Shown piece by piece: positions 11,215-22,900 of a DNA stretch of 64,000 bases. The position numbers and the translations under genes are program-made. The first letter of the stretch is position 1; each line of letters starts with the position of its first letter. This DNA comes from Arthonia radiata (lineage: Eukaryota > Ascomycota > Arthoniomycetes > Arthoniales > Arthoniaceae), in contig PSQN01000004.1 in the NCBI GenBank assembly GCA_002989075.1, forward strand, positions 1,116,001 to 1,180,000. Direction: 5' to 3'. The notes beneath the pieces are model-generated. The model was not told where the DNA came from. It was given only the letters and a program-made list of their open reading frames with translations, and searched no databases.

Positions 11215-11655
11215 TCAAGGGCACGCAACACTTTCCTGCAACAAACAATAGCTCGCCGCAGTCTTGCTTCCAGGCTGATGCAGCCCCTCAATGGCATTGA
11301 TGCTCGCGTTCTGGCAACCTTCGAAATCCAAATGGAGGGTGGTGCCAGCACCGGTGCAGCCCGCACCAGCGTAGATGACCATCTGGTGGATGTTGACGGG
11401 ATGATTGGTGAAGGATTGGACGGGAGCCGGGAAGTTCTGGCAGCCGAGGCCGGCGTCGAAGGTGGTGCTGGTGAACTTGCATTGGTCGGAAGCGAAGAAA
11501 CCGGTTAGGCTGATGCCGGAGTCTGAGGCTGTTAAGACTGGTGCGGGGGCTGCGGCTGCGAGTGCAAGTAGCGCTGCGACGGGGAGGATCTTGAAATTGT
11601 TAGCAAGTTGGAGACAACAAGAATACAGAAGAGCAGGTCTTACGGTGTACTGCAT
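11215..11655 (-). CDS. Small secreted cysteine-rich protein
   Basis: Exons 11644-11655 and 11215-11589, with an intron at 11590-11643 (GTAAGA donor, GCTAAC branch-like site, CAAG acceptor). The product is 128 aa. It starts MQYTILPVAALLALAAAAP, a clear signal peptide with cleavage likely after the alanine run. The mature part has six cysteines (SDQC, GLGC, GAGC, FEGC, ASYC, SVAC), enough for three disulphides, and no transmembrane segment. Small size, even cysteine number and secretion match the usual profile of a fungal effector or surface protein, but I recognise no family. The unspliced frame is also open, so the intron rests on the restored signal peptide. Confidence 0.65.
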   Translation of the reverse strand: MQYTVRPALLYSCCLQLANNFKILPVAALLALAAAAPAPVLTASDSGISLTGFFASDQCKFTSTTFDAGLGCQNFPAPVQSFTNHPVNIHQMVIYAGAGCTGAGTTLHLDFEGCQNASINAIEGLHQPGSKTAASYCLLQESVACP

Positions 11656-12598
11656 CTTGATGGCTTCTCGAAGGCTGGGTTCTGATGTTTGAGAACGTTT
11701 GGTGGCTGGTATGCTGGGCTTAGTGATGTTTTGCTGTTTTCTGTGATGTAGAATTCAAGCTTCACGAAAGTTTTTTGGCTGTTTTTATATCATATCGTCA
11801 TTACAGTACTGCTTACAAAACTTGCCTCCAAGTCAGCATCGGACGTAAGCGACGCGAGAGCCAACAACTCAATGTTACATTGCCACAATAAGCAGCGCCC
11901 TTAGAGCTCAAATATGCTATGTTTGTAGTCCTCGCCATCATGCAAGCATGGATCAGTCCTACCATCTGGAGTAAGCGGTAGAATGATTTCCAGTAGATAT
12001 GAGGTGCTCGGCTTATTGATGATTAAGCTGGCGAGGCAACAAAGGCCGCGCATCTGTTCCGCTACTGACACTGACGATGAGGTCGCCAAAAGACTGTGAG
12101 ATTCTAGGGAGTTGACAAGGCCAGACTTCCAGCATGCTTACACTATCAATCATCATGGCAACATTGCCATTAGGCTGATGATTGAAGCACTCCGTGGTGG
12201 TTTGTAACCGATCGTTGGTTGCAGGCACACCGCTGATTAAGGGTCCAGAAGCAGGCAAAGGCAGACAAAGACGTCGCAATACAGTCAGAAAGGGATGAAA
12301 CCGCACGACCTGCGCATGTAGTGAGGCATAAAGCGCGGTAAGTTTCAAGATATCTTCGTCACGTGCTTGGCGGTGGTGATTCGCAGAAGTTTTGTTGGCC
12401 TTGGTCAATTCTAGACCCCGATGAAACAAAGCGGCAGCAAACTTCTGATTACCAGACCCGCCAAAGCGCTGCTCGAAGTGACGTGCCCCTCAAAGTACGT
12501 ACCTGAGACGTCCTTCACCATTACTTGTCCCTGACTTCCTACGAAGATAAAAGTGCTCAGCAAAAGCTTGCGAGAAGTTGCGACACGACCGATCGACC
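11656..12598. other. Intergenic, one weak minus-strand frame at 12013-12429
   Basis: Probably the promoters of the flanking genes. A 138-codon minus-strand frame (12429 to 12013, starting MFHRGLELTKANKTSANHH) is open but resembles no family and has no signal peptide. I treat it as doubtful. Confidence 0.3.
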
Positions 12599-13620
12599 AT
12601 GATGCTTGGTAAGTCTAGTGTAAAGCTGTCTTTATTTTTGTTTGTTGATGTCATACAGACTCAACGGAGGCCCGAGCGCTTGCAATCGAGCTTGCAAACA
12701 AAAGAGACGAGCAAGGCATGCGTGACCTGATTAATCTGTGGCAAACAGGTCGCGAACGCCCAATCCGTCCTTTCTACAAAGCATTAGAAATAACCATTAT
12801 AAACGATCACGCTGCGATGGCGGGCCTTCTTGTTCAACATGGTGCTGAAGTTAGGGAACGTAAGCTAAATTATTAAACATATTATATGACGCCGATAGTA
12901 AGTCAAACTATAGAGAACGTAGCGGCCATTCTTAACAGAAGGCACCTGGCTACGCTTCAAGCTATTATCAATGCTGGCTTTAACGTTAACTTTGACTTTG
13001 ATTTAATGGGCGATGCCTTGATGTAAGTTGACTATCTTACCTGTCTACCTAGCATTAATATACGATCGCTTCTCCTAGCTCAAGCTAGGAAAACACTTTT
13101 ATACCACAGATCATGTTGTACTCACAATAGTATTAGCATGGCAGTAAGCCGCAACTACATTGAGGCTGTCAGTCTGATTCTCAACAACGGCGCAAATCCA
13201 AATCTGGGTCTGCACTTTGGTAGGAATACTGCGGTAGAGCTAGCTGCCATGGTAGGTGGGCCCGAGGTTATCGACGCGCTTATAAACTATGGTGCCGAGA
13301 TAGCTCATCGACGGGCACTGGGTTACGCAGCGTACTGGGGGAAGTCAAAAAATATTGAGGCATTACTAAAGCGAGGGGTCGACATCAACAGTATTCCAGA
13401 GGTTAATGAGAGGTCTGTAAGCGACCAAAGGCTGGGCGTTGGAACCGCGCTACACGAGGCTGTGAGAGGCGGTCAGGTTCAGATGGTGGAGCTACTGTTC
13501 AAGCGCGGAGCTGATGGTGACGTGAAAGACAGCCGGGGACTGACGGCTCTCGAGCTCGCCTGCGCAGATCACCCAGTGATTGCGGAAGTACTGAGGCAAC
13601 ACCGTGAAGGTAACCCATGA
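12599..13620 (+). CDS. Ankyrin-repeat protein
   Basis: Four exons (12599-12608, 12659-12859, 12914-13022, 13131-13620) with GT-AG introns sum to 810 nt, 269 aa. Recognisable ankyrin repeats include LEITIINDHAAMAGLLVQHG, AVSRNYIEAVSLILNNGANP, AAYWGKSKNIEALLKRGVDI, GTALHEAVRGGQVQMVELLF with KRGAD, and a final GLTALELACADHPVIAEVLR. No signal peptide, membrane segment or catalytic domain is seen, so this looks like a stand-alone intracellular scaffold of about seven repeats. The tiny 10-nt first exon is supported by frame and by the ATG ATG start at 12599. Partner unknown. Confidence 0.75.
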
Positions 13621-13942
13621 GTTGATGCGGAAACCGGACTCTCAGCGTGTCAAAGCCTGCTACATGAAGTATGAGCACTGTTATACTATTTCATATTTCG
13701 AAGTCCACTACAAAAGTTTATGGTTCTTCCACCGTGCACATACAGCTTCGAAAATCATCCGGTTTCTAAATAGCACGAAGCTCCAGAGCCGTCGCAAGCC
13801 AAGGAGGTAAGCAATAATGAGTACACTCGAGATTCTTCTCATGCGATAGATTGCGCAATAGATCTCAGGGGAAGGACGCTAATTCCTCTAGCGTGATGCT
13901 AAGAAAAGCTTGGCCTAGGCCAAATAATATCTAGCGTTGGCC
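13621..13942. other. Intergenic
   Basis: Between the ankyrin gene and TRM10. Somewhat AT-rich, no gene seen. Confidence 0.4.
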
Positions 13943-15208
13943 ATGTCTCTCGAGAAAAAGAGAAGTGCATCTGAGCGCACAATGTATCTACCCGCGCAGA
14001 TTATTGAAGCAAACGAGTATTATACCGATATCGCAGATCAATTGCACGACAACGTAGTGCGTGGTAGCCCCAAGGAAGCTCAAGCGGAGCCGAGCACAGC
14101 GCCAGCAGAAGATGAAAAGGAGAAGCCGGATGATGCAAGCCCGACTAATGACCAGCCAGAGCTGTCAAAGAATCAGCGAAAGAAGCTACGACGAAGACAG
14201 CAATGGGAGGAAGAGCGGCCCGCGAGAAAGGCTCTTCGGAAGGAGAAGCGAGTGCAGATAAAAGAGCGCAAGCGAGAGAAGATTCGCAATGGCGAGCTGC
14301 CGGCTGATGCTTTGAGACCTGTATGCTGATCGTGCTTCTAGCAATTTGTAGTCATTGCTAACAGCTAATGCTTGTGCCAGGCTAGGATAGAGTCCGAGCA
14401 AGTACCAATTACGGTGCTCATTGACTGTCAATTTGAGAAGCAAATGACTTTGGAGGAGCTCATCTCGATGGGCAGCCAGCTGACCAAATGCTATTCCGAC
14501 CATCGCAAGGCTCGATACAGGACTCATCTTGCGGTCAGTTCGTTTGATGGAGCGCTGAGAAAACGCTTTGAAGGTATACTAAACAATCAGCACAAGTCTT
14601 GGGATGTCAAGTTTCGAGAGAGCCATTTCGTGGACGTTGCTAGGGAAGCAAGGAAATGGATGTCCGGACCTGACAGTGGCAAGATGCCTTCTCCGCCATC
14701 ATTGGATTACGGTGATGAGGCTGCTGCTGATGCAACTAAAGACCCACCACATATCGAGCAAAGCACAGAAAACGACCCAGCCGCCGGCGAAGTCATCTAC
14801 CTAACAAGTGACAGCCCCAACACCTTACAAACCCTGAATCCACACACCACCTACATCATCGGCGGCATCGTCGACAAGAACCGCCACAAAGGCATCTGCT
14901 ACCAGCGCGCGTGCGACCACAACGTCACAACCGCGAAACTACCCATCGGCGACTACCTCATGCTATCAAGCCGACACGTACTGACCACAAATCACGTCCA
15001 CGAGATCATGCTGAAATGGCTCGAGTACCAAGACTGGGCCAAGGCATTCATGGCGGTGATTCCACAGCGCAAAGGAGGAACGTTGAAGACGCCTGAGCAG
15101 CCTACACCTGGACCTAGGGACGAACGACCAAGTTCGGCGGTAGCTGCTGAGGACGAAAGTCGAGAGCGTTTCAGGGAAGCGGAAGCATCAGAGCAAGAAG
15201 CGCGCTAG
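13943..15208 (+). CDS. TRM10: tRNA (guanine(9)-N1)-methyltransferase Trm10
   Basis: Exons 13943-14320 and 14381-15208 (intron GTATGC...GCCAG) give 401 aa. A lysine/arginine-rich N-terminal part (KNQRKKLRRRQQWEEERPAR) leads into the SPOUT methyltransferase domain: PITVLIDCQFEKQMTLEEL, SMGSQLTKCYSDHR, then VIYLTSDSPNTL, YIIGGIVDKNRHKGICYQRA and AKLPIGDYLMLSSRHVLTTN. These are the S-adenosylmethionine-binding segments of the Trm10 family, which methylates N1 of guanine 9 in tRNAs. The C-terminal tail is charged and low-complexity. ATG 13943 is the first in-frame methionine. Confidence 0.92.
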
Positions 15209-15599
15209 GCCTGAATTAGCGAACAGTTGACAGGGGCGGCCAGAAACTACCAGAAAGAGCTCGTCGTGATGGTTGTTTCGTCTGGTCGCAACTGGTCGCA
15301 CGCGCCCGGGCGTCTTCATCCCATCTCTCCCGTGCATACCCGCCGACGTGCAGGCGAGCTTTGCAGAGTTCCAGACTAAGCCCGCTTGTTGCTGACCCCG
15401 CCCCATCGCGGGACATGTTATGGATGGCCTTAAGGTTGGCCACGCTTCCTTTCCGTTGTTTTTGTGGGTGCATTCCTTCGTTTGTGTTGTGGTGCTTGGT
15501 TGTGTATTGGAAAGGCAGTAGCAACATCTCTATCTTATAATATCCAGGATTCAAGAATCTTCCTATTTAATCCTTCACGATACTTGAGTGTTGGGCGCA
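15209..15599. other. Intergenic
   Basis: Between TRM10 and a secreted orphan on the same strand. No gene seen. Confidence 0.4.
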
Positions 15600-16255
15600 A
15601 TGTTTTCGTCATTCCTTGCGATCACTCTCGTCTTTCTCTTAGAACTGCGCAGCGCGCTCACAGTACCCACTGTACTGAGCGAGTCGCAAATCGCGCTCGT
15701 GCATGATCCCCAACTTGTGCCGCAGGATGTGGTCAAGACTGTCGGCATAGCCTTTGATGCACCATCATTAGACGCGACCGAATACGTAGAAATACCTATG
15801 GGCAAGCGCGTCTCGATACGTGAGTTCACATTACCCTTCTCAGCCGCACATGGAACATCACGAAGCATCATAGCAACAGCATAGGCTTACAACAACCAGG
15901 CAACTTCCCCGACCTCCCCAAACATCCCTCACGCGGCAAGACCGTCGGAGTCTACCTCACGCAAACTGGTTCCGCAGGGACCTACCGTCAAGCGCTGGAC
16001 GCAATGCAAGAGAACCCATTGTGTATGGCATTCCTGAAGCCACAGTCGGAATATGAAGACAGACTAGTGTGGAGACGAGGCATTGACCACGCAGAAAGGA
16101 CGCCATCTGGGAAGGCGCTGTTGAAGCAGAGTAGGGATAAGGCACCAGCAGCACCCGTGTGGTGGAGAGCCGCTGATGGGTGGGTGGACTTTGAGAGTGC
16201 GAAGGGACGGTGGTGGCTGAAGGGGCTGGAGGTGGAGGCGTTGGAGTGTATGTGA
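15600..16255 (+). CDS. Secreted or lumenal orphan protein
   Basis: Exons 15600-15819 and 15885-16255 (intron GTGAGT...CATAG, 65 nt) give 196 aa. It begins MFSSFLAITLVFLLELRSAL, a clear signal peptide. The mature part reads as globular protein: SLDATEYVEIPMGKRVSIR, then KTVGVYLTQTGSAGTYRQAL and a Trp-rich end (PVWWRAADGWVDF, GRWWLKGLEVE). There is a single cysteine near the middle and one near the C-terminus. Family not recognised. The intron is well supported because only the spliced frame continues. Confidence 0.6.
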
Positions 16256-16505
16256 GGGGAGTGGTGTATAATGGCCTGATAATGGTATTACGACTGAAGG
16301 AATGGAACCCTGGAAGAGCAGAATCCCATTGAAGATGTGACGTGTCCCAGTCGAGGAGTCCGATTGAACTTAAACAGCTCTATCAGTATTCGCTAGCTTG
16401 TCTCGCGCCCTGCAGCTCTAGGATGTAATGGGTTCTGCAGTGCATCCTCGTACTTGCGTAATCTTCAGATCGCGCATGTTGCTGCAACCATTCGCGCAGC
16501 ATCAT

Positions 16506-16928
16506 CTACGCGGCGATCGTAACCTCAACCTCCACACCCGCCTCGATATTGATGATAATCTGCTTGACAACCTCGGTAGGCGCATTAAGACTACAACCGT
16601 CAGCACACACTCTCTCACAATTCACCCCACCCCCACCACGCGCAGGCGTTACTCACTCAATCAAACGCTTATGAATCCTCATCTCATACGTATCCCACGT
16701 CTTGCTCCCCTCGCCACACGGCGTCTTCCTCGTCGTGACCTTCAGGTTCTTCGTCGGCAGGCGCACAGGCCCGCGCACACGCAGATCCTTGCTCTTCGCG
16801 CGCTCGATCAGCTCCGTGCACACCTTCTCCAACGACCCGACCTTGCGCGACGTGAGCGTGATGCGGATCTTGTGGATCTTGGGGCCTTCGCCGAGGTCGC
16901 CCTTGGCGTCTTTGGTGGGGTAGGACAT
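16506..16928 (-). CDS. RPS20: 40S ribosomal protein S20 (uS10)
   Basis: Exons 16657-16928 and 16506-16590 (intron 16591-16656, GTGAGT...TTGTAG) give 118 aa, the normal length for eukaryotic uS10. Sequence is unmistakable: [56 protein letters not shown] and [11 protein letters not shown]. It is a small-subunit head protein. A further 5' untranslated intron is possible, as often in fungal ribosomal protein genes, but cannot be proven here. Confidence 0.95.
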
Positions 16929-17239
16929 TTTGGTTGTGGGTTGTTGATGGCGGTGATGGTGGTGTGTGTTGTTTGTGGGTGTGTGGGCTTTGTGAAGGAG
17001 GAGGTTCCAGTCACGACTCGGGCGTCTCAGTCAAGAGCCCACGGCAAAGTGATGATTGGTGTGGTGAGTGTGTGTAGATGATGGATTGTGTGGGGGGGAA
17101 TTTGCAGAGTGTGGACAAAATCGACTAGGCTGAATGGGGAAAGGTGCGGCTTTCTGAGATTGAGTTTAGAAGCTGCCACTGCCCTTCTCTGGACACGCTC
17201 TCCTACTTTCAGCTTCTTTTTCGCGATGGACCCTAAATC
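16929..17239. other. Divergent promoter region between RPS20 and an SGNH hydrolase
   Basis: About 310 bp shared by the minus-strand ribosomal protein gene and the plus-strand hydrolase gene. It contains one CACTGCCCT (17177) that lacks the paired CACGTGA at the usual distance. Confidence 0.4.
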
Positions 17240-18138
17240 ATGCATAAATTCAAATCACAAGTGCAGGACTTCCTGGGTTGTAGCGGAGATGCAGAGTTCC
17301 ACAGATCGACCCTTGAGATCCTGCCCCTGGGCGACTCGATAACATTCGGGATCGAAAGCCCAGAGGGCAATGGATACCGAAAGCAATTGCAGAAGCTGCT
17401 AGAGCGTGACAAACATGTCAATGTCACCTTTAAGGGCACAGAGCGCAATGGCAACATGCCGAACAATCACATGGCTGGGTGGTCGGCCAAGACGATTGAA
17501 GAAGTGCAGGGCATGATGGGACCAAGCTTGCAGCAGGGCGCGGATGCGGTACTCGTGCATATTGGCACCAATGACTGGTGTGTACTATGATAAGAAGCGT
17601 TGTCGGCGAGAGATATGTCATAAATACTGGGTCGAGTGCTGACGCTTCTGCGCAGCAACCCCGACTCAGGTATCTCACGTCAGGGCACAGACGCAAAAGC
17701 CGCTGCAGCCCGACTTGGCGTGTTCGTAGATGCTGTGATAGAGCAGTGCCCTAAGGCTACGATCTTGGTCGCGCAGATAGTTGGCACTGTAGACGACAAG
17801 GATCGAAAGCCACAGCAGCAGCTCATCGATGTCTTCAATGCTCTGATTCCGAACCTGGTGTCAGACAAGGCAAAGGCGAGGAAGCATATCAAGCTTGTAG
17901 ATATGCGAAGAGTTGTTGGCTCAGTCAGTGATGTCATGAAGTGTGCAAAGATCAATGGGTTTGCTGACATCCGCTGCAGAAGTTCATCTCGCCCGTCATT
18001 GGAGGTGTGCATCCAAACGGAAGGGGGTACGAAGAGATGGCAAAGATCTGGGCGGAAGCATTGCATGATGTGTCGTCTGCTCTGTCTGAAGTTGCTATTG
18101 CGAGCCCACCTGGCCCCACTTCATCCACATTGCCTTGA
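17240..18138 (+). CDS. SGNH/GDSL-type hydrolase
   Basis: Exons 17240-17577, 17656-17923 and 17980-18138 give 254 aa. Block I is ILPLGDSITFG (catalytic Ser in GDS), block III is VLVHIGTNDC (Asn in GTND) and block V is GGVHPNGRGYEEMAKIW (catalytic His in HPN). Together these define the SGNH superfamily of esterases/lipases that deacylate carbohydrates or lipids. No signal peptide at this start, so it is cytosolic unless a 5' exon is missing; an in-frame stop lies just upstream of 17240. The tail is Ser/Pro-rich. The last intron starts at GTCAGT (17924), chosen to join VVGS to KFISPVIGG. Confidence 0.82.
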
Positions 18139-18236
18139 ACAAGGGCTAGCATGTTTATGAACGCCAACACAGACACAAAGAGTGGAAAGGCTACTGTCGC
18201 AGATATTTTGGAGTCAAACACGAATGCAAAGCAATG

Positions 18237-18285
18237 TCACGTGCATCAGTGCCTGTCTCTTCCGTTGAAGCATGGGAGGGCAGTG
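18237..18285 (-). repeat. Bipartite element copy A (inverted)
   Basis: TCACGTG at 18237-18243 and AGGGCAGTG at 18277-18285, 33 bp apart. This is the reverse orientation relative to all other cluster 1 copies and lies 99 bp past the SGNH hydrolase stop codon. Confidence 0.85.
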
Positions 18286-18365
18286 CTGGCAAGGACGCAG
18301 CTAGGTCAATAGCGCCTGGAACTAGTCTCAAAGATAAATGGCCACCCGACCCGGAAGCGAGAATA

Positions 18366-18413
18366 CACTGCCCTCTACAATATGCTTAGCATAGGTAATG
18401 TCCCGACACGTGA
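18366..18413 (+). repeat. Bipartite element copy B
   Basis: CACTGCCCT, 32-bp spacer, CACGTGA followed by T. Confidence 0.85.
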
Positions 18414-18596
18414 TATGTCTAACTTAATCGACAGAGCTCTGATGCCGATGATGTTTGCCTCGCAGGCAACTAGGCAGTCTACTTCAAGTCAGCGTAAGGC
18501 AAACCCTCTCCAATTTCGACAACCCATGATAGCATTTGCCTTGTCTGTAGATCAATAAAGCTCGGGCCAACCAGTTGTCACCGCCCGGTGAACTGG

Positions 18597-18644
18597 CACT
18601 GCCCGGTGCAATTGGTGTGATGCCAGCCAGGTCTAAACACGTGA
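18597..18644 (+). repeat. Bipartite element copy C
   Basis: CACTGCCCG (one change in the last base of box 1), 32-bp spacer ending in AAA, CACGTGA followed by C. Just upstream is a partial echo, CCGCCCGGTG, of its own first box. Confidence 0.8.
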
Positions 18645-18890
18645 CTCTTACTGATATACATCGTTTGTCTCACGTGGAGGTCTCTTACTAAACACTACCT
18701 CCAGGCTGTGAATTTGAGTCTACGGTAGCGGCAACAAACGCGCGGCACGCATGAACTTGCTACAATCGCTGGGGCCTGAGAAAGTTCCGTCTGCATGCAA
18801 GCTCCCTGTGCGCGTATCTCCGGACTCATTCTATCGGAAAAAGCCAGCCACTTGTTCGCGCCATCATGTGACGATGACCTTCGTGTCTTA

Positions 18891-18939
18891 CACTGCCCTC
18901 AGATGTCCATTCAATGCAGGCCAAGCGTCCACCACGTGA
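18891..18939 (+). repeat. Bipartite element copy D
   Basis: CACTGCCCT, 33-bp spacer starting CAGATGT (shared with copy F), CACGTGA followed by C. Confidence 0.85.
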
Positions 18940-19086
18940 CATGCCGCGCGTCTCCCTCCAGATAGTAGGAAAAGCAGAATCGGGGTTTGTCATCAAATGG
19001 CAATTATACCCGTTTAACAACTGGGACTGCCCGTATAGCAATTGTGCAGAGCTCTATCACAAGTCAATTGTCCAAGTTGGGAGATA

Positions 19087-19135
19087 CACTGCCCTGTGAA
19101 TGAGAATTTGCGGCGGCCACACTTCAAACACGTGA
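19087..19135 (+). repeat. Bipartite element copy E
   Basis: CACTGCCCT, 33-bp spacer ending AAA, CACGTGA followed by C. Confidence 0.85.
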
Positions 19136-19339
19136 CATTCTTGAACAATGATAGTTTGTGGATGCGGGCGCCAGTGATCTTGTCAGCGTAAAGCCTGTGT
19201 AAGCTATCAGAAGCACCCAATTGGTTTCTCGAGCAGTCGTCATTCCTGAGGAAGGCACCCGTTCGCTCGGGTTGCTCGAAAAGACGAGGCGCTGACTGGG
19301 CCGACACTTAGTGACTTGGTGGGTTGTGCTGGCTCATTT

Positions 19340-19388
19340 CACTGCCCTCAGATGTGCGTGCGATGCCAGCGGAGCACTAAACACGTGA
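19340..19388 (+). repeat. Bipartite element copy F
   Basis: CACTGCCCT, 33-bp spacer starting CAGATGT (shared with copy D) and ending AAA, CACGTGA followed by T. Confidence 0.85.
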
Positions 19389-19635
19389 TCCACGCTGTAG
19401 CGTTTTCTGCAAGTATTGGGAAAGGATGAAATGGGTGTTCAATTACGCAAATATTGCTACGTGGACCAATAGAACCCTCATGCTGATAAGGTAGGCAAAC
19501 GTCCGTCGCGCATACCCTGGGTTCAATCAGACCATTTTGTGCTGATGCAAGAAGACGCATCTCTGCACATTTTGCCGCCGGGAAGCGTCCAATCATGGGC
19601 GGATGCTTGGGCTATATGCGGTGACTCCGGCGCGG

Positions 19636-19684
19636 CACTGCCCTTCCGATTCCACCTGCAGACACATAGGCTTTCAACACGTGA
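19636..19684 (+). repeat. Bipartite element copy G
   Basis: CACTGCCCT, 33-bp spacer, CACGTGA followed by C. Last copy before the 3' end of the NACHT gene. Confidence 0.85.
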
Positions 19685-19922
19685 CGCCCATCAAGTTTGT
19701 ATGGTACAGACTTAAGGCACCATCTTTTGAAGTCTGCTGATGTCGAGAAGGCTGCATCTCCGGGTGCTCAAAAAGTGAAATGCCTGCACAGATGAAGCAT
19801 ACGTCGAAGGACACTTGCTTCGCACGAGGGCGCACCTAAGACAGGTACGTTCCTCTTTTGAACCCACGACGGCTGACAGCAATCGTCAAGAAATGACGCT
19901 CTCGATTCTAGGAATGCCCGTC

Positions 19923-22900
19923 TCACATCCCCCACGTTCGCTTGGTGCCGCGCGGAGCCAAAGCTTGGCGCTGATGCGCATCCAACGAGTTCGCACCCGT
20001 TGGAGGATTGTAGTATTGCCTGTAGTCTTCATAAGAGTGAGTCTGCAAAGGTGGCAACTCATTCCAAGAGTTGCCAAAGGCTTGAGTCTCTGTGGTATTG
20101 CCGTCAATGTAGCCAAAGTCCGCTCCAACATCGAAAGGCTCGGCACGGGCCCACGCAGACGTCGCAGGGTCTTCATGTAAAAACCGCCTGGACAGAAGGT
20201 CCTCGATGGACGGCAGTGGGACGTACGCTGCTTCATCTGCAGCTCTGCCATCGTCCCGTCTTGGGGATTTCCCCGAGGGTTCGAACGTACCAGAGGTTGG
20301 ACGCTCGTCAGGCCCAGAGTCTGCCGGAAGATTTTCTCGTCCTTCGAGTATGCGTTTGAGGCAGATCGTCCGCCCTTTCTTGCTTTTCCAATGCTTTTTC
20401 AGGGTCTCAGATGTCCGAAACTCCTTCTCACACCCCCACACTATTCTCTCCTGCTGGTCTCTCGATGGATCGACGTATTTTAATTCGCCCGTGCATTTGT
20501 ACTGGGATCGACCGTGGACGAAACGACACTGATCTACAAGCAGACCAATGCAAGCGCCAGAGCTTGTACCATCGGGGTTGATGTAATGTTGTGACAATTT
20601 GTCGCTCCGGGGGAAGCGCCTACCACAGCCCCATTCCTCACCATCGTACAGTTTTGAGCCAAGCTTCCCCTTGCACACGAAAGGGTACACGTCACGGTGA
20701 TACCCGTGCTCGTGTCGACTGCGATCACTAATCCTACTAAATACTGTAGGACAGTACGCACATCGATGCGGCTTTGCACCCTTGTGATAGGAGTTGATGT
20801 GATCGTCCAGGTTCATTTTCCTGGTGAAGGCCTTCGAACACAGGTCACAAGCAAACTTCGAACTCGATATTCCGGCGTTATCTTCAGCTGCAGATTCTTC
20901 ATCACTACTTCCAGCTGCTTGCATTAGCTTGAATCGCTTGCGTGGGGGGAAGTCATCGTATTCGAGAGGAAGCTTTTCCCCATGGACGGCTTGGAGATGC
21001 TCTCGTAGGTCTTTTTCAGAGCCAAATCCATGCTCTGCATTTGAACAATCGGCCCAAGTGCAGCGCCAAGGCTTTTCGTGATTCTCAAGATGGGCTTGTC
21101 GACGGTCGGCGCTTGTAAAGCCCTCAACAAAATCTACGCAACCGATTCGGGGGCATTTGAAAAGGTCCCTACCATAGAACTTTTCAAGAACCTTGTTCGG
21201 AGTGCGACCGAGTCTCTCCACGACACTTCTGATAGCTTGCAGCTTCTCAGCTAAATTCGTCGTATTGTTCACAATATTGTTCGACTCGTTCGACTGCCTT
21301 TGGTGCTCAGCTGCACTCACAGCCACCATGATGTCTTTCAAGCGTGGCCATCTGCACACCTTTATCCACCGCAGCTCTTGGAGTGTGTTGTTCACCATTA
21401 AACGTTTGACAGATGAAACGCAATTGTGCTGCATGAAGGCGTCAAGGTTCTCGCCGAGCAAGCTCATCGTATCTTCGGCCGCTGGATGTCTGAGACATTC
21501 CTCAACGTGGAAGGCCCAGAAAACGGTAGCATAATCGGCGAACGCGTAGTATCCCGAATAGGCGTGCACCTCGATCTCAGCCTCGTTCTTGGGCAAAGCT
21601 GCATCAAATCCGGGCCCTGTGAGCAGCGAAAGGCATACATCAGCAAGATGGAAATGTAGACTTTGCAAAATGATCCTGCCTTCGGTGTAAAGATGCTCCT
21701 TGGCCGTTGAATGGACAAACTCAATATTGCCATTTGGCGCGATGTCGATCAAGGAGCTGCAGAGGTGCCTGGCGCTTTGCAGTAGACCTAAGCGCTCATA
21801 GTCAACTCTGCGATTATCTGTGACTGTCGCCAAAGCTCCTTGGATCTCTCGCCACTTTAGCGGTCTTCGAGCTGCAGCGAGAATGCCGAGTACCTGTAGT
21901 ACACGCTCGCGTCGTCGCGGGACTTCGCTGTCCACAACACGATGTAAGATGCGCTTGTAAGCTTCGCCAACTCCTAGCCGACGCGATTAGTATAAGATAC
22001 TTTCCCAAATGTATCAGGATGTCATGCCTGGATGCAGCGGAGCTGTGAAATTTAAAGCAGCCATCAGGCTGCACCTGGAGAAACTTACCTGTGGGAAGGT
22101 GCATATTTACTTCATTCTCCAAGCTCTGGCGATCAGTCTGGTGCCTGAGGTTTCGCATGACAAGAACAGCGTAAAGAAACATCCCTTTAGCATGAGAGGT
22201 GACAAACATCACGATCCTGTCGGTTTGTTGATCATCCAGATCGAAAATGGCCCGAAGACGGGCGCATTCTTTTTGAACAAACTCTAGTATGTCGCCTCTG
22301 TTGTCTTGCTCCGTGATTGTGATGGTAGGGTAGCGCGACAGCAACGGAGGGCAGATATTGTCGCTTTGACTGACGAGTAGACAACGTAATGACATATTTT
22401 CACCCTCCGACGACCTGTCCAGAAATGATCGGAAGAAATTGATGACCTTTCTCGGCTCGTTGCTGTCGTTACGCTCCAGCTCGTTAACGCAACATTCGTC
22501 CACCCCGTCCACCACGAGATACACACTGTCCATGTTCTCGAAAGCTGTCTTCAGAATGTCTCTGCATCGCTTTTCTGTCAAGGCTGCCTGGCCAAACCTG
22601 AAGGCTTCCTCGTAGAGCCAGTCGAGGAGTGTAGGCTTTTGGAGGTAGATTTGCCAAATGAGCGAGCGAGCGACGGACAATAGGCTATCTCGAGCTTGAT
22701 CACCATTTTTGCAGTAGAAGCGAAGGACTGCAATACCTTCTTCCTTTTCAAATTGTTCTTCGCAGTGTTGGACCACGAGAGAAGCTAAAATTGTCTTCCC
22801 GGCGCCTGGCTGACCTGTCATCCACACAATTTTTGAACCACTCCGGTCTGAGCTGAGCCAATTTTTCATCTCTACTTTCTGCAGCAACCATTGCCCGCCG

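Larger units (their letters stand above)
18139..19922. other. Gene-free stretch carrying motif cluster 1
   Basis: No gene seen on either strand in nearly 1.8 kb. It contains seven copies (A-G) of the bipartite CACTGCCCT/CACGTGA element, one inverted and six direct, spaced about 130-300 bp apart. Confidence 0.6.

Noticed and set aside
12013-12429. 138-codon minus-strand frame
   Set aside because: No recognisable domain, signal peptide or splice structure; kept only as a note in the intergenic entry.
17177-17226. CACTGCCCT in the RPS20/SGNH intergenic region
   Set aside because: No CACGTGA 32-33 bp downstream, so it is not counted as a copy of the bipartite element.
18671-18677. CACGTGG between copies C and D
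   Set aside because: Wrong flanking base and no first box at the right distance.
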